Shown: positions 26,506 through 36,060, counted from the first letter of the stretch. The stretch: 64,000 bases of DNA from Intrasporangium calvum DSM 43043 (GCF_000184685.1 NC_014830.1:2790001-2854000), one strand, 5' to 3'. Numbers and translations are program-made. Notes: generated from the letters alone by a model not told the origin.

Positions 26506-27645
26506 TCAGTCCTCCGAAACGCCTCTGAGGAGCCGCACGTGCGGCGACGTCGCGGGGTCGAACCCCTGGCCGAGGGCGAGGTAGGTCGCGGCGAAGTCGG
26601 TCAGCGCCACGTGCGAGGCCACCCGCAGGAGCGGGTCGTCCGACTCCGCGTCGATGAGCGAGACCCGGACGCCAGCGTCCTCGGCGGCCGCCACGACCCG
26701 GTCGGCCAGGAGCTGGAGGTCGGTCCCCGCCTCGGACTTGTGGCGGAGCATGACCAACCGGAGGGGCGGCCGTGGGGGTCCGTCGATGTAGGGGTCGGCG
26801 AAGATGTCGTCGGCGCCGTTCGACTCGCCACCCGCGAGGGGTCCGTCGAAGCAGGCGACGACCTGGCTCGCCGAGTCCGGCAGTACCCCGGAGGACACCG
26901 GCACCCGGCCCGTGCGGCCGAGCATGGCCACCGCGCGACGTGCGGCGACCGCGCCCAGGTGCCCTGAGCCGAGGATGATGGCGGTGGACTCGGCGACGTC
27001 GGTCGCGAGGGTCTTGGCCCGGTTCTCGAAGGACTCCGCCGACGGCCCCACCTCCTGAGCGCGTCGGTCGAGCTCGTCGGCCAGCGCGGCGACCGTGGCC
27101 GCCGAGATGGAGGAGAGGCCCAGGGCGTCGGCTGCCATGAGCAGCGGCGTCGCGTGAGCCCACATCGCCGTGCGCGAGGACGAACCGGGCGCGGCGAGCG
27201 GGACGTGGATCCCTCGGGCCTGGCTGCTGATCTCGGCCAACGGCGAGCTCGGAGCCCCGATGGTCAGCAGCATCGCGCCCCGCCGGGCTGCCTCGGCCGC
27301 GAGCGTGAGAGGGCCCGCGGCCCGCCCAGACTGTGACACGGCGACGACGAGGTCGAGCGTCCCGACCCAGCCGGGCAGCGGGGCGCTCGTGCAGCTCTGC
27401 ACCGGGATCGCCCCTCCCGCGCGCGCCACCGCCTCGAAGAGCTCGGCGACGCAGGCTGACCCGCCGGCGGCCGCGACGACGACGCCACGGGGCTGGAGCT
27501 CGGCGAGTCGCTCGAGGCCGGCTTCCCGTGCCACGTCGACGGCACGCCGCACACTCGCGCCGGCGCCAGCCAGCGCTCGCAGCGTGCCGAGGGAGTCCAG
27601 GCGCTCGAGCGCCTCGACATCGTCGAGCCGGGCCTCGTCGAACAT
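26506..27645 (-). CDS. SIS-domain protein, phosphoglucose/phosphomannose-isomerase-like
   Basis: A 379-residue protein. It begins FDEARLDDVEALERLDSLGTLRALAGAGASVRRA, has a SIS core (VVVAAAGGSACVAELFEAV, LDLVVAVSQSGRAAGPL) and a C-terminal PGI/PMI-like part (SAESFENRAKTLA, LGRTGRVPVSSGVLPDSASQVV). This matches the Rv3256c group found beside phosphomannomutase. It probably binds or isomerises a hexose phosphate in the route to GDP-mannose; direct activity is not established. It starts 5 bp after the Trm112 stop, in one operon with manB. Confidence 0.85.
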   Translation of the reverse strand: MFDEARLDDVEALERLDSLGTLRALAGAGASVRRAVDVAREAGLERLAELQPRGVVVAAAGGSACVAELFEAVARAGGAIPVQSCTSAPLPGWVGTLDLVVAVSQSGRAAGPLTLAAEAARRGAMLLTIGAPSSPLAEISSQARGIHVPLAAPGSSSRTAMWAHATPLLMAADALGLSSISAATVAALADELDRRAQEVGPSAESFENRAKTLATDVAESTAIILGSGHLGAVAARRAVAMLGRTGRVPVSSGVLPDSASQVVACFDGPLAGGESNGADDIFADPYIDGPPRPPLRLVMLRHKSEAGTDLQLLADRVVAAAEDAGVRVSLIDAESDDPLLRVASHVALTDFAATYLALGQGFDPATSPHVRLLRGVSED

Positions 27646-27649
27646 GAGG

Positions 27650-27841
27650 TCAGTCGCTGGTGGGACGAGCCAGGTCGACGAGCAGCACGGGCACGCCGTC
27701 CTCGATCGGGTAGCCGAGGTGGCACGACCCGCACTGCAGCTCAGGCCCCGTGGGTCCCGTTGCGTCGGCCAGCACTCCCTTGCAGCGGGGGCAACGCAGG
27801 ATCTCGCGCAGCCATGGCTCGATGGTCTCGTTCGTCGTCAT
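27650..27841 (-). CDS. Trm112-family zinc-ribbon protein
   Basis: A 63-residue protein with two metal-binding cysteine pairs (CPRCKG and CGSC) and the family ending YPIEDGVPVLLVD. Trm112 proteins activate methyltransferases in eukaryotes; the bacterial versions are small stand-alone proteins of unclear partner. ATG 27841 overlaps the phosphomannomutase stop (ATGA), so the two are coupled. Confidence 0.88.
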   Translation of the reverse strand: MTTNETIEPWLREILRCPRCKGVLADATGPTGPELQCGSCHLGYPIEDGVPVLLVDLARPTSD

Positions 27842-29298
27842 TCGGGACGCTCCTGCTGGTCTCCGGCTGAGGTGGCCTTGCCCCTGATGAGCTCGAGGAG
27901 CTCGTCACGGACCCGGGCCATCGTCTCACGGTCTGCCGCCTCGACGTTGAGTCGGAGCAGCGGTTCCGTGTTGGACGCACGGACGTTGAACCACCACATC
28001 GACTCGGTGGGCCCGGCCGAGCTCACGGTGACTCCGTCGAGCTCGTCGACGCTCGCACCTCGGACGACGGCCCAGGCCCGGATCCGCTCGAGGACCCCGT
28101 CCTGGTCGATCACGGTGGAGTTGAGCTCGCCTGAGGCGACGTACCGCTCATAGCCTCGCGCGAGCTCGGCGAGCGGGCGGCCCTGTTCGCCGAGGGCGGC
28201 GAGGACGTGCAGGGCCGCCAACATGCCGGTGTCGGCGAACCAGAAGTCCCGGAAGTAGTAGTGCGCCGAGTGCTCCCCGCCGAAGACGGCGCCCGACCGG
28301 GCCATCTCGGCCTTGATGAAGGAGTGGCCGACCCGGGTCCGGATCGGAGTCGCCCCGTTCTCGCGGACGACCTCAGCGACCGCAGCGCTGGTGATGACGT
28401 TGTGGACCACGGCGACGGCGCGGTCCCCGCCGGCCCGCGCGCGGCGGATCTCGCGGGCGGCGACGAGCCCCGTGATGGCGCTCGGCGAGACGGGTTCACC
28501 GTCGGCGTCGATGACGAAACACCGGTCGGCATCTCCGTCGAAGGCCAGTCCGAGGTCGGCGCGGTGCTCCCGTACGGCGTGCTGGAGGTCGACGAGGTTG
28601 GCCGGGTCCAGCGGGTTCGCCTCGTGGTTGGGGAAGGTGCCGTCGAGCTCGAAGTACAGCGGGATGATCTCCAGTGGCAGTGCCGGGAGGCCGGCGGCGG
28701 TGCCGAGCACGGCTGGGACCGTGAGGCCCCCCATCCCGTTGCCGGCGTCGACGACGACCCTGAGCCGTCTCGACCCACTGAGGTCCACGAGGCCGCGGAG
28801 GAAGGCGCTGTAGTCAGCGAGCAGGTCGCGGGCCTCGACGGTTCCGCGACCCGACGGCGACGCCGGTAGACCTGATCGACCGTCGAGGAGCCACTGCGCC
28901 AGGTCGCGCACCTCGACGAGGCCGGTGTCCTGGCCGACCGGCTTGGCCCCCGCTCGGCACAGCTTGATGCCGTTGTAGCTGGCCGGGTTGTGGCTCGCGG
29001 TGAACATCGCCCCCGGCACGTCGAGCGCTCCGCTCGCGTAGTAGAGACCGTCCGTGGAGCACAGTCCGACCATCGTGACGTCGAGCCCACGCTCAGCCAC
29101 GCCGTCCGCGAAGGCGGCCGACAAGGGGGGCGAGCTCGGACGCATGTCGTGGCCGATGACGACGCCGCCCTTGCCGTCCGGCCGCGCGACCACCTCGGCG
29201 AAGGCGACGCCGAGGGCGTGGGCGACCTCGTTCGAGAGCTGTTCGGGGACGAGTCCGCGAACGTCGTAGGCCTTGACGAAGTCACTGAGTCTGGGCAC
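27838..29298 (-). CDS. manB: Phosphomannomutase / phosphoglucomutase
   Basis: A 486-residue alpha-D-phosphohexomutase. The phosphoserine loop is TASHNPASYNG with the catalytic Ser 102, the metal loop is FDGDADR, and the C-terminal phosphate-binding loop reads VRASNTEPLLRLNVEA. It interconverts mannose-6-phosphate and mannose-1-phosphate, feeding GDP-mannose for glycan and glycolipid assembly. GTG 29298 starts PRLSDFVKAYDVRG. It heads the manB-Trm112-SIS operon, matching Rv3257c-Rv3256c in Mycobacterium. Confidence 0.93.
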   Translation of the reverse strand: MPRLSDFVKAYDVRGLVPEQLSNEVAHALGVAFAEVVARPDGKGGVVIGHDMRPSSPPLSAAFADGVAERGLDVTMVGLCSTDGLYYASGALDVPGAMFTASHNPASYNGIKLCRAGAKPVGQDTGLVEVRDLAQWLLDGRSGLPASPSGRGTVEARDLLADYSAFLRGLVDLSGSRRLRVVVDAGNGMGGLTVPAVLGTAAGLPALPLEIIPLYFELDGTFPNHEANPLDPANLVDLQHAVREHRADLGLAFDGDADRCFVIDADGEPVSPSAITGLVAAREIRRARAGGDRAVAVVHNVITSAAVAEVVRENGATPIRTRVGHSFIKAEMARSGAVFGGEHSAHYYFRDFWFADTGMLAALHVLAALGEQGRPLAELARGYERYVASGELNSTVIDQDGVLERIRAWAVVRGASVDELDGVTVSSAGPTESMWWFNVRASNTEPLLRLNVEAADRETMARVRDELLELIRGKATSAGDQQERPE

Positions 29299-29358
29299 GG
29301 GGAGACCCTAGTGGTTGCCACCGTCGGCGCGTCGGGAGCCACCGGGGGCGGGACGGCC

Positions 29359-29790
29359 TCAGGAGTCCTTCAGGACGCGCAGGTGACCCCGCCGGCGCCC
29401 CTCGACCATCCCGGACCGGGCCTCCGCGCTGGCTTGGCCCCGCGCAGTCGGCAGCTCTGGTGCCGACGGGCCCGCCGTGCCGGTGCGCGCGCCGCGACTC
29501 GAGGGCTGCCGGGAGCTGGGGCGTCCCGCTTCACGCACCGCGTCGGCCAGCGCGAGCAGGTCGTCCGCGGCGAGGACCGGCTCGGCGAACTCGCCGCCGA
29601 CCCGGACGACGTCCCAGCCGCGCGGTGCGGTGAGCCGCTCGGCATGGTCGCGACAGAGGTCGTAGGTGTGCGGCTCCGCGAACGTCGCGAGGGGCCCCAG
29701 GACGATGGCCCGGTCGGCGTAGGCGTAGGTCAGGGTGGCGACCGCGGGGCGAGCGCAACCCGTCTTGGAGCAACCACGTGTGAGACCCAC
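29359..29790 (-). CDS. DUF3499 family protein
   Basis: A 143-residue protein starting GLTRGCSKTGCARPAVATLTYAYADRAIVLGPLATFAEPHTYDLCRDHAERLTAPRGWDV. The two N-terminal cysteines and the CRDH Cys/His pair suggest a metal-binding treble-clef-like motif. The C-terminal half is disordered and charged. DUF3499 is always seen next to phosphomannomutase genes in actinobacteria (Rv3258c); the function is unknown. The GTG at 29790 gives the conserved start, and the upstream frame lacks similarity. Confidence 0.82.
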   Translation of the reverse strand: MGLTRGCSKTGCARPAVATLTYAYADRAIVLGPLATFAEPHTYDLCRDHAERLTAPRGWDVVRVGGEFAEPVLAADDLLALADAVREAGRPSSRQPSSRGARTGTAGPSAPELPTARGQASAEARSGMVEGRRRGHLRVLKDS

Positions 29791-29864
29791 GATTGGGGAC
29801 TCTAGTCGCGGCCGCCCACCGGTGACGACACACCACGCCGACGCTGCCGATCTAGAGTGTGGGT

Positions 29865-30308
29865 GTGAGCACGAGTCATCGGCAGGTCCCGGGCCGGACC
29901 GCCCAGTCCCCCCGTCGGGACCGGCACGGCCGAGGTCCACGCGGCCCCTTGGCCTGGCCACCGGTCCCAGCGATGACGAGTCGACGAGACCAGTTCGACG
30001 ACTTCGTGCTCGACGCCGCCGCCCGTCTCGAGGCGACGTGCGGGCGCGCCTTCCCCGCAGTCGAATTCGCGGTCGAGGACGTTCCCCTCGGGCCCGCACC
30101 GTGGGAGCACCGCGAGGTCCCGCTCGGACGCCTCTTCCCGGCCACGGGCAGTCGCCCGGCGCGGATCGTGGTCTACCGCAGGCCGGTCGAGACGCGGGTG
30201 TCGGACCCGCGCGACGTGGCCGCCCTCGTGTCCGACATCGTCACCGAGCAGGTCGCTGGGCTGCTCGGGGTCAACCCCGAGGAGCTGGACCCCGGCTTCG
30301 GGGAGTGA
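29865..30308 (+). CDS. Zincin-like metallopeptidase-family protein (Rv3259-like), HExxH missing
   Basis: A 147-residue protein: a basic N-terminus (RRDRHGRGPRGPLAWPPVP), then RRDQFDDFVLDAAARLEATCGRAFPAVEFAVEDVP, LGRLFPA, RIVVYRRPVE and VAALVSDIVTEQVAGLLGVNPEELDPGFGE. In zinc-binding members of the family the helix in this last part carries HExxH; here it reads TEQVAG, so a zinc peptidase activity is unlikely. Start: GTG 29865, with GTG 29859 as alternative. A TAGAGT hexamer (29853-29858) lies just upstream, which could mean a leaderless transcript. It diverges from the DUF3499 gene. Confidence 0.7.
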   Translation: MSTSHRQVPGRTAQSPRRDRHGRGPRGPLAWPPVPAMTSRRDQFDDFVLDAAARLEATCGRAFPAVEFAVEDVPLGPAPWEHREVPLGRLFPATGSRPARIVVYRRPVETRVSDPRDVAALVSDIVTEQVAGLLGVNPEELDPGFGE

Positions 30309-30426
30309 CTCCTTCCGGCCCTCCCCACCCCGACCCGTCGCCCGCTCTCAGACGCCGAGCCCACGGCAGGCTGTGCCGGCCGGCGGCGTGCGAGCCTGCT
30401 GTCGAGGGACCTTGCCGGTGCCCAGA

Positions 30427-32007
30427 TCAGCGGGTCAGCTGGCGCACGGGCACCGAGGTCGCCGTGGTCGGCGCACTGTGCACCGGCACGATGGAGTAGT
30501 AGGGCGAGCCCTGCTGGCTGAGGGAGACGCTCACCGCGGCCCGGACGTCCACCGCACCGGTCGTCACCCAGACTCGTTCGGCGTCGCCGAGGGGCACCGT
30601 CACCGCCGTCAGCGGCTTGAGCTGCGCGGTCACCTGTCGCTCCGCCGTTCCCGCGCCCAGGGTGACCGTCACGCTCCCGCCAGCGGGCCCGGCCGCGAGG
30701 TGCAGCGTTCGAGTCGCGCCCTGCGGGACCTGGGCGGGAATCACGACGCCGGCGACGGCTCGGATCGGAGGGAGCGCCGGAGCCCAGCCGAAGTCGCCCT
30801 CCCGATCGGTCGCCGCGGCCTTCCCCGGCCCCTGCCTCCGGTCCACGAAGACCGCGGCCGTCACCGGTCGGTCGGACGTGAGGCGAAGCGCGTTGCCACC
30901 GGCAGGCAGGCTCAGCGGGACGTCAACGGTCGAGTCGGCGCCCACCCGGACCGCGCGCAGCTCGGTCGGCTGCCGGGCTCCCTCCGGCGTCAGCACCATG
31001 GCCCGGACGAGAGCCTCCGCGCCTCCCGGGTTGACGATGCGCAGGACGGCGTCGCCCTGCCCCGCCGCCGCAGCCTCGACCGCTGGTACGACGAGGTCCC
31101 GGGCCGGGGGGGCGGCCGCCGTTGCGTCCTCGACGCCACGGGCGGTCGCCCCGTCGATCCAGGCGTCGTTCAGCACCGCCGACACCACACCGCCCGAGGC
31201 GACGACATGGACGGCCGGTCGCAGCTCGTCGGGGGCCAGGGCGTCCAGTGACAGTGACATCCGCGACTGCGGTGGGATCGAGACCGAGGCCCGGTCAGCG
31301 GCCCCGACCCGTCCCTCGGCCCCGAACACCTCCACCCTGACGCTGACCGGGTTGACGCCCGGGTTGACGACGAGCACGCGTTCGGTGCGCGACGCCCCGG
31401 CGCCTCCGCCGAGGAGCCACACGTCGGCCGCCGGTTCCACGCACGGGGTCACGCTCAGCCCACGGTCATCGTCCCCGGTGTGCCACCAGCTCTGGACCGC
31501 GGCGAGACCAGGAGCCAGGCCGCGTTCACCCCGGGCAACGACGAATGCGGCGCCCGTCGTGGTCGTTGCGACCGGGCGGGACCGCCGGTCGGTCGACGCG
31601 AGGACGGACCCCTTTGCGTCGAGCAGGGAGACCCGGCCAGCAGCGTTGCTGCCGGCCGGAGCGCCGCTGCCCGTGATGTCGGAGATCGCGCGGAGCACTG
31701 CGTCCGGGGACCCCGCGCTCGCAACCTGCACCGTCCCGGGAACGTCTCGCATGCCCTCCGTCCCGACGCGTTGCTGTCCGGGGCAGACGAGGGACGCGGA
31801 CTCGATGAGCACGTCGGAGGTCTGGGACAGACCGGCCCGCTCGCTCGGGCGCGCCACCTCCACGGTGCCCTCGACCGTCCCTGCTGCGATGGTCAACCCA
31901 CCTGCGACGGCTGCGAGCAGCGTGGCCCGCATGACACCGGAGCGGCCCCAGCTGCGCTCAGGAGCACCACCCGCGGAGGGACGCGTCGTGCGGCGGAAGC
32001 GGGTCAT
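30427..32007 (-). CDS. DUF5719 family secreted or membrane-anchored protein
   Basis: A 526-residue protein with one N-terminal hydrophobic anchor (VMRATLLAAVAGGLTIAAG) and a long beta-rich exterior part made of repeated Ig-like strands: VQSWWHTGDDDRGLSVTPCVEPAADVWLLGGG, TERVLVVNPGVNPVSVRVEVFGAEG, DAVLRIVNPGGAEALVRAMVL, ALRLTSDRPVTAAVFVDRRQG. This is DUF5719, usually coded beside a large GT2 glycosyltransferase; a role in envelope polysaccharide assembly is inferred. Its ATG overlaps the glycosyltransferase stop by four bases (ATGA). Confidence 0.82.
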   Translation of the reverse strand: MTRFRRTTRPSAGGAPERSWGRSGVMRATLLAAVAGGLTIAAGTVEGTVEVARPSERAGLSQTSDVLIESASLVCPGQQRVGTEGMRDVPGTVQVASAGSPDAVLRAISDITGSGAPAGSNAAGRVSLLDAKGSVLASTDRRSRPVATTTTGAAFVVARGERGLAPGLAAVQSWWHTGDDDRGLSVTPCVEPAADVWLLGGGAGASRTERVLVVNPGVNPVSVRVEVFGAEGRVGAADRASVSIPPQSRMSLSLDALAPDELRPAVHVVASGGVVSAVLNDAWIDGATARGVEDATAAAPPARDLVVPAVEAAAAGQGDAVLRIVNPGGAEALVRAMVLTPEGARQPTELRAVRVGADSTVDVPLSLPAGGNALRLTSDRPVTAAVFVDRRQGPGKAAATDREGDFGWAPALPPIRAVAGVVIPAQVPQGATRTLHLAAGPAGGSVTVTLGAGTAERQVTAQLKPLTAVTVPLGDAERVWVTTGAVDVRAAVSVSLSQQGSPYYSIVPVHSAPTTATSVPVRQLTR

Positions 32008-35000
32008 GGCTGCCGCCTTCTGGAACGGCGGTTGCCGAAGGGCAAGGCCATGAAGATGACGAACGCCAGCGCGGCCCCCTGCCCCATCCGCAGCCACGGT
32101 TGCGATGCCGCCAGGTCGACTCTCAGGGCGCCACCTCCGGACGGAAGGTCGAACGTCGCCAGCGGCTGGCCGACGAGGGGCAGGAGGACTCGGCCGTCGA
32201 CCGACACCACGGCGTGCTCGGTCCATTCGAGGGGCTCGGCCACGACGAGACGCCGTCGCTCTGCGGCGGGGGCGATCTGCTCGGCAGCGGCCCCATGGGG
32301 CCCGGACGTCGGTATGGCGGCGACGGTCCGCCCGTCGGAATCCACGACGCGCAGCCTCGACGGTGCTGCGGCGGTCGGCGCGCTCGGGGCGGTGGACGCA
32401 GGAAGGACCTTCCACAGGATCCCTTGCTCGCTCGTGCCGAGGCGGGTGAGCCCTCGGGTGGCGTCCAGTCGGCGTGTCAGGGGGTCGCCCGCATCGGCTC
32501 GCGCCTGGACGAACCCGACGCCCCAGCCAGCCAGCTCTGCCGCATCGAGCGAGTCGACGTCGCGACCGCCGACCAGCCGTGCGACCGCGTCCACGAGGGG
32601 GCGGTCGTCGGCACGGGCCGGACGATCCAGGTCGCGGAGCAGCTGCCCCGGCTCCCGACCGACGAGCACGAAGTCCACGACCTCGTCGGAAGGACGCAGG
32701 AGCAGCAGCCGGTTGCTCAACGGGTCCTTGGCCTGCTCCACGGCAACGGCCGGCAGGGTCGCCTGGCCCACCGTCATGGTCCGGCTCACCCCGGTGACGC
32801 CCCACGCGGCCAGCGTGACGACGACCGGGACGACGACGAGTCCTGAGAGAGCGACCGTGCGAGCCAGGTTCCACCGCGCAGTGCGGACGGGCGACGGACC
32901 ACTGCTCGGGTCGCTCACCACCGCGCGGCTGGCGAGCAGGATCCCGACGAGGACGGCTGCGACCCACAGCTCGAGCCCGACGCCCGCCCACAGATGGGCG
33001 GTGCCCGAGAGCCCGACCCCGTCCTCGGCCGACCCGAGCACCACGCGTCCGGAGGCCAGCGCAGCCGCAAGTCCGATGAGGCCCACGATGCCCACGGCGA
33101 GCACCCCGACGCTCTCAGCCCGGCTGCGTCCCCGCCGGGCATATCCGACCAGACCGACCAGGACCAGCGGGACGGTGGCCCAGACCACCACGTCCGAGCT
33201 CGCCAGTGTGCTCACGACGTCCGTCTCGGCGCCGAGCACGGCGGACCTGTCCCCGCCGCCCGAGTGCCCGACGAGGAGCTTCCACGCCTCCGTCGGCACC
33301 GCGGTGGTGAGCAGGCCCGGGCCGGACAGGAGGAGACGCCAGTCGGCGACGGCACTGCCCACCCAGGTGACGAGGAGGGCGGGAGGGACGACGAGCAGGA
33401 CCAGCGCCCGGAGCCTGCGCGTGCCGGGGCCGAGGAGGAGCAGCACAAGAGCCGCCATCGACGAGACCGCCAACATCGGCGGAACGAAGGCGGCCAGCAG
33501 GCCCGCCGCCAACCCGGTGGCGAAGGTGGCGGTGTAGGTGCCGTGCCGCCTCGCCGCCAGCACGGAGCCTGCCATGACGAACGGAAGGAGGACATGGCCC
33601 AGCGCAACCGTGACGCGACCTTCGGAGATGGCGGTCGTGATGACGGACGAGCCGGCCCAGGCGACCGCCAGGACGGCACGGGCGCTGCGGGACGTCGGCA
33701 GGACGCGGGAGGCAAGGTAGGCGGACCAGGCCGACAGGGCGGGGGCCAGGAAGAGCAGCCAGGCGACCGTCACCCCGGCACTCGAGCGACTCTCCGACAC
33801 TCCCGGCAGGAGCTCCGCGACCCACGTCACCCCAGCCAGGACCGCGAGGTGTGGCCCGGACTCGGCGCTCGTGCCCAGCCCGGCCCCGTGCCACGCATCC
33901 CAGAAGGCGTGCCAGAGCCCGGACGAGTCGGTCGCCAGCGGCCGCAGCTCGCCGCCCGCCACGCCGGTGCTGGTCGCGGCGAGCGCCCCGGACCGGATCG
34001 CGTCGCGCCAGGCGAACACGCTGACGACGAGCGTCGTCGCGACGGCGAGCAGGCCGGGATGCGTCGCCAGCCGCTGCCCGAGAGCGGGAGGAAGAATGCC
34101 AAACACCTCGGACTCGTCGGATGACGGACCCGTCTCGGTCGTCGGCGCCGCTTCGCGTGGTGCCTGGGAGCGCTCCGGCGTGATGGCGTCCTGGATGTGG
34201 TCGATGGTCGATCGTGCGGCCGCCAGGGGCGGGACGAAGAGCGTCCCGAGGTCTCCACCGCGCAGGCGCCGCACGCGCCGCCCCCGCCACCGGGCGCCGA
34301 CGCTGGAGACCGGGTGGAGGAGCGCGGCGAGGTCGCCGAGCTCCCGCCAAGCGGCCCGCGGTCGCTTCGCCAGGACGAGGACCAGCGCCGCAGCGAGCGA
34401 AGACACCGCGATCCAGGCAGCGATGAACGGCAGGGAGCCGAGCGAGCACCGGGCGAGCGCCACGCGCCGAGCCGCCCTTCTCCGACGCGGGTCCAGGGCC
34501 GGGGTCGCCCCGGTTGCCCCGGTTGACGCGGCATCCCGCGCCGCGAGGACGGTGGCGGCAGGCACGACGATGACCCGGTGCCCGGCGAGCTGGGCCCGCC
34601 ATCCGAGGTCGAGGTCGGCACCCACGTCGTCGAAGGCGCGGTCGAAGCCGCCGAGGTCCAGGTGGACGTCGCGCCGGATGAGCATCCCGCTCGTGCTCAC
34701 GGCCAGGACGTCCGTGCGTTTGTCGTGTTGACCCTGGTCAGCCTCTCCGAGTGCCGGCGAGGCGATGAGCCGTCCGGTGCGGGTGACCTGCAGGCCGAGG
34801 GAGACGAGGCGCCGTGGGTCGGCCGCGTCCACGACCTTGGGCCCCGCCAGACCCACTGACGGAGACCGGCCAACAGCATCGAGCAGCCGCTCGAGGGCGG
34901 TCGGCGCGGGCGAGGTCAGGTCGGGCAGGACCCAGAGCCATTCGGGCGCCGGTGTGCCTTCGCCGTCGACGGCCCCTGAGACGGCCCCTGAGACGGCCCC

Positions 35001-35381
35001 TGAGACGGCCCCTGATCCGCTGAGGACGTCCACAGCGAGATCGATGGCCCGTCCGGACGGCACCACGTGCTCGAGCCGGTGGACGCGGACGTCACGGACC
35101 ACTTGGCGCACCCTCGAGTGCGCTTGGGCAATGGCCGTCGACGTGTCCGTGCTCGCCACGTCGACGATGAGCAGCCGCTCGGGCGGAACCGTCTGGGAGG
35201 CCAGCCCGTCGAGGCACCTTGCGAGCCAAGGAGCGCCGTTGCGGACCAGGACCACCGCGCTGACGACAGGTCGCGCCGCCACTTTCGCTCCGGCAGCCGC
35301 TCGTCCCGTGGAGGGGGGGACGGACGAGTCAGCTGCCCCGGCGCCCGTGGGCGGAGTGTGACCGTGGCTCAGGTCAGGCAC
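32004..35381 (-). CDS. Large membrane GT2-family glycosyltransferase
   Basis: A 1125-residue protein. The N-terminal 250 or so residues form a GT2 catalytic domain (VSAVVLVRNGAPWLARCLDGLASQTVPPERLLIVDVASTD, and DVHLDLGGFDRAFDDVGADLDLGWRAQLAGHRV with the GGFDxxF and DLGWR acceptor motifs). The remainder holds about a dozen membrane helices with a soluble C-terminal part, as in actinobacterial cell-wall glycosyltransferases. It probably extends an envelope polysaccharide; donor and acceptor are unknown. Start GTG 35381. A four-copy 12-bp DNA repeat inserts SGAV repeats between the two GT motif regions, probably a surface loop. Confidence 0.85.
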   Translation of the reverse strand: MPDLSHGHTPPTGAGAADSSVPPSTGRAAAGAKVAARPVVSAVVLVRNGAPWLARCLDGLASQTVPPERLLIVDVASTDTSTAIAQAHSRVRQVVRDVRVHRLEHVVPSGRAIDLAVDVLSGSGAVSGAVSGAVSGAVDGEGTPAPEWLWVLPDLTSPAPTALERLLDAVGRSPSVGLAGPKVVDAADPRRLVSLGLQVTRTGRLIASPALGEADQGQHDKRTDVLAVSTSGMLIRRDVHLDLGGFDRAFDDVGADLDLGWRAQLAGHRVIVVPAATVLAARDAASTGATGATPALDPRRRRAARRVALARCSLGSLPFIAAWIAVSSLAAALVLVLAKRPRAAWRELGDLAALLHPVSSVGARWRGRRVRRLRGGDLGTLFVPPLAAARSTIDHIQDAITPERSQAPREAAPTTETGPSSDESEVFGILPPALGQRLATHPGLLAVATTLVVSVFAWRDAIRSGALAATSTGVAGGELRPLATDSSGLWHAFWDAWHGAGLGTSAESGPHLAVLAGVTWVAELLPGVSESRSSAGVTVAWLLFLAPALSAWSAYLASRVLPTSRSARAVLAVAWAGSSVITTAISEGRVTVALGHVLLPFVMAGSVLAARRHGTYTATFATGLAAGLLAAFVPPMLAVSSMAALVLLLLGPGTRRLRALVLLVVPPALLVTWVGSAVADWRLLLSGPGLLTTAVPTEAWKLLVGHSGGGDRSAVLGAETDVVSTLASSDVVVWATVPLVLVGLVGYARRGRSRAESVGVLAVGIVGLIGLAAALASGRVVLGSAEDGVGLSGTAHLWAGVGLELWVAAVLVGILLASRAVVSDPSSGPSPVRTARWNLARTVALSGLVVVPVVVTLAAWGVTGVSRTMTVGQATLPAVAVEQAKDPLSNRLLLLRPSDEVVDFVLVGREPGQLLRDLDRPARADDRPLVDAVARLVGGRDVDSLDAAELAGWGVGFVQARADAGDPLTRRLDATRGLTRLGTSEQGILWKVLPASTAPSAPTAAAPSRLRVVDSDGRTVAAIPTSGPHGAAAEQIAPAAERRRLVVAEPLEWTEHAVVSVDGRVLLPLVGQPLATFDLPSGGGALRVDLAASQPWLRMGQGAALAFVIFMALPFGNRRSRRRQP
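34969..35016 (-). repeat. 12-bp tandem repeat inside the glycosyltransferase gene
   Basis: Four copies of ACGGCCCCTGAG (the last with one change), encoding an SGAV repeat on the minus strand. The length is a multiple of three, so the frame is kept. Confidence 0.9.
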
Positions 35382-35433
35382 GGCGCGCTCCTTCGCCCGG
35401 GTCCCGATCTGGCCCCGGGCACGGCCCGCATGC

Positions 35434-35700
35434 TCAGACCGCGCGCTTCTTCAGCTTGCGACGCTCCCGCTCGGAGAGGCCGCCCCAGATCCCGAACCTC
35501 TCGTCGTTCGCGAGCGCGTACTCCAGGCACTCGGCCCGCACATCGCACCCGACGCAGACCTTCTTGGCCTCGCGCGTGGAACCGCCCTTCTCCGGGAAGA
35601 ACGCCTCCGGGTCGGTCTGGGCGCAGAGAGAACGCTCCTGCCAGGAGAGCTCACCACCTTGCTCGCCCACATCCGACATCACCAACATCAATTCGTGCAT
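35434..35700 (-). CDS. whiB: WhiB-family iron-sulfur transcriptional regulator (WhiB2/WhmD type)
   Basis: An 88-residue WhiB protein: SWQERSLCAQTDPEAFFPEKGG (first Cys), CVGCDVRAECLEYAL (CxxCx5C), and the G(V/I)WGG turn FGIWGG followed by a basic tail ERERRKLKKRA. The four cysteines hold a 4Fe-4S cluster and the protein acts with sigma factor on division or developmental promoters. ATG 35700 follows GAGGAGG. The position beside fbiA matches whiB2 in Mycobacterium and whiB in Streptomyces. The upstream 360-bp region (35701-36060) is AT-richer and probably holds its promoter. Confidence 0.93.
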   Translation of the reverse strand: MHELMLVMSDVGEQGGELSWQERSLCAQTDPEAFFPEKGGSTREAKKVCVGCDVRAECLEYALANDERFGIWGGLSERERRKLKKRAV

Positions 35701-36060
35701 GACCCCTCCTCGACCCTGACTTCCTCATGTCAGCACTGCTGTCCTACCTGCCTGCTGCTCCACCCGAGCTGCTGCCCGAACTGGACTGCTCCTTGGGGGA
35801 ACGGCCACTGAGCGGGACAACTGGCAAGTACAACAATGAAATTACAAGCGTGTCATGCACCTCACGTCAAGCCGTATGATGATATTTGCCTGCCGGGTGC
35901 GGGGTCTGCTACGGCTGCGCCTCGACCCCTCCTCCGCACCGTGGCCAGCCCGCGCACGACAGGCTCCATACCCAAAACCACGACGACCGTCGCCCTCCTC
36001 CGAACCGTCGCGCGGGACCGCTCTGACCGTGGCGCCCGCGGCCCTGAGAGGATCCTCGGC
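35701..36060. promoter_or_regulatory. Divergent promoter region between whiB and fbiA
   Basis: A 360-bp gap without a supported gene. The segment 35826-35895 is the most AT-rich stretch here (ACAACAATGAAATTACAAG and TGATGATATTTGCC), containing a spaced direct repeat TACAAC/TACAAG. A frame on the plus strand runs through it from 35836 but has no family features. I see no clear -10/-35 pair or structured RNA; it probably contains the whiB and fbiA promoters. Confidence 0.5.
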
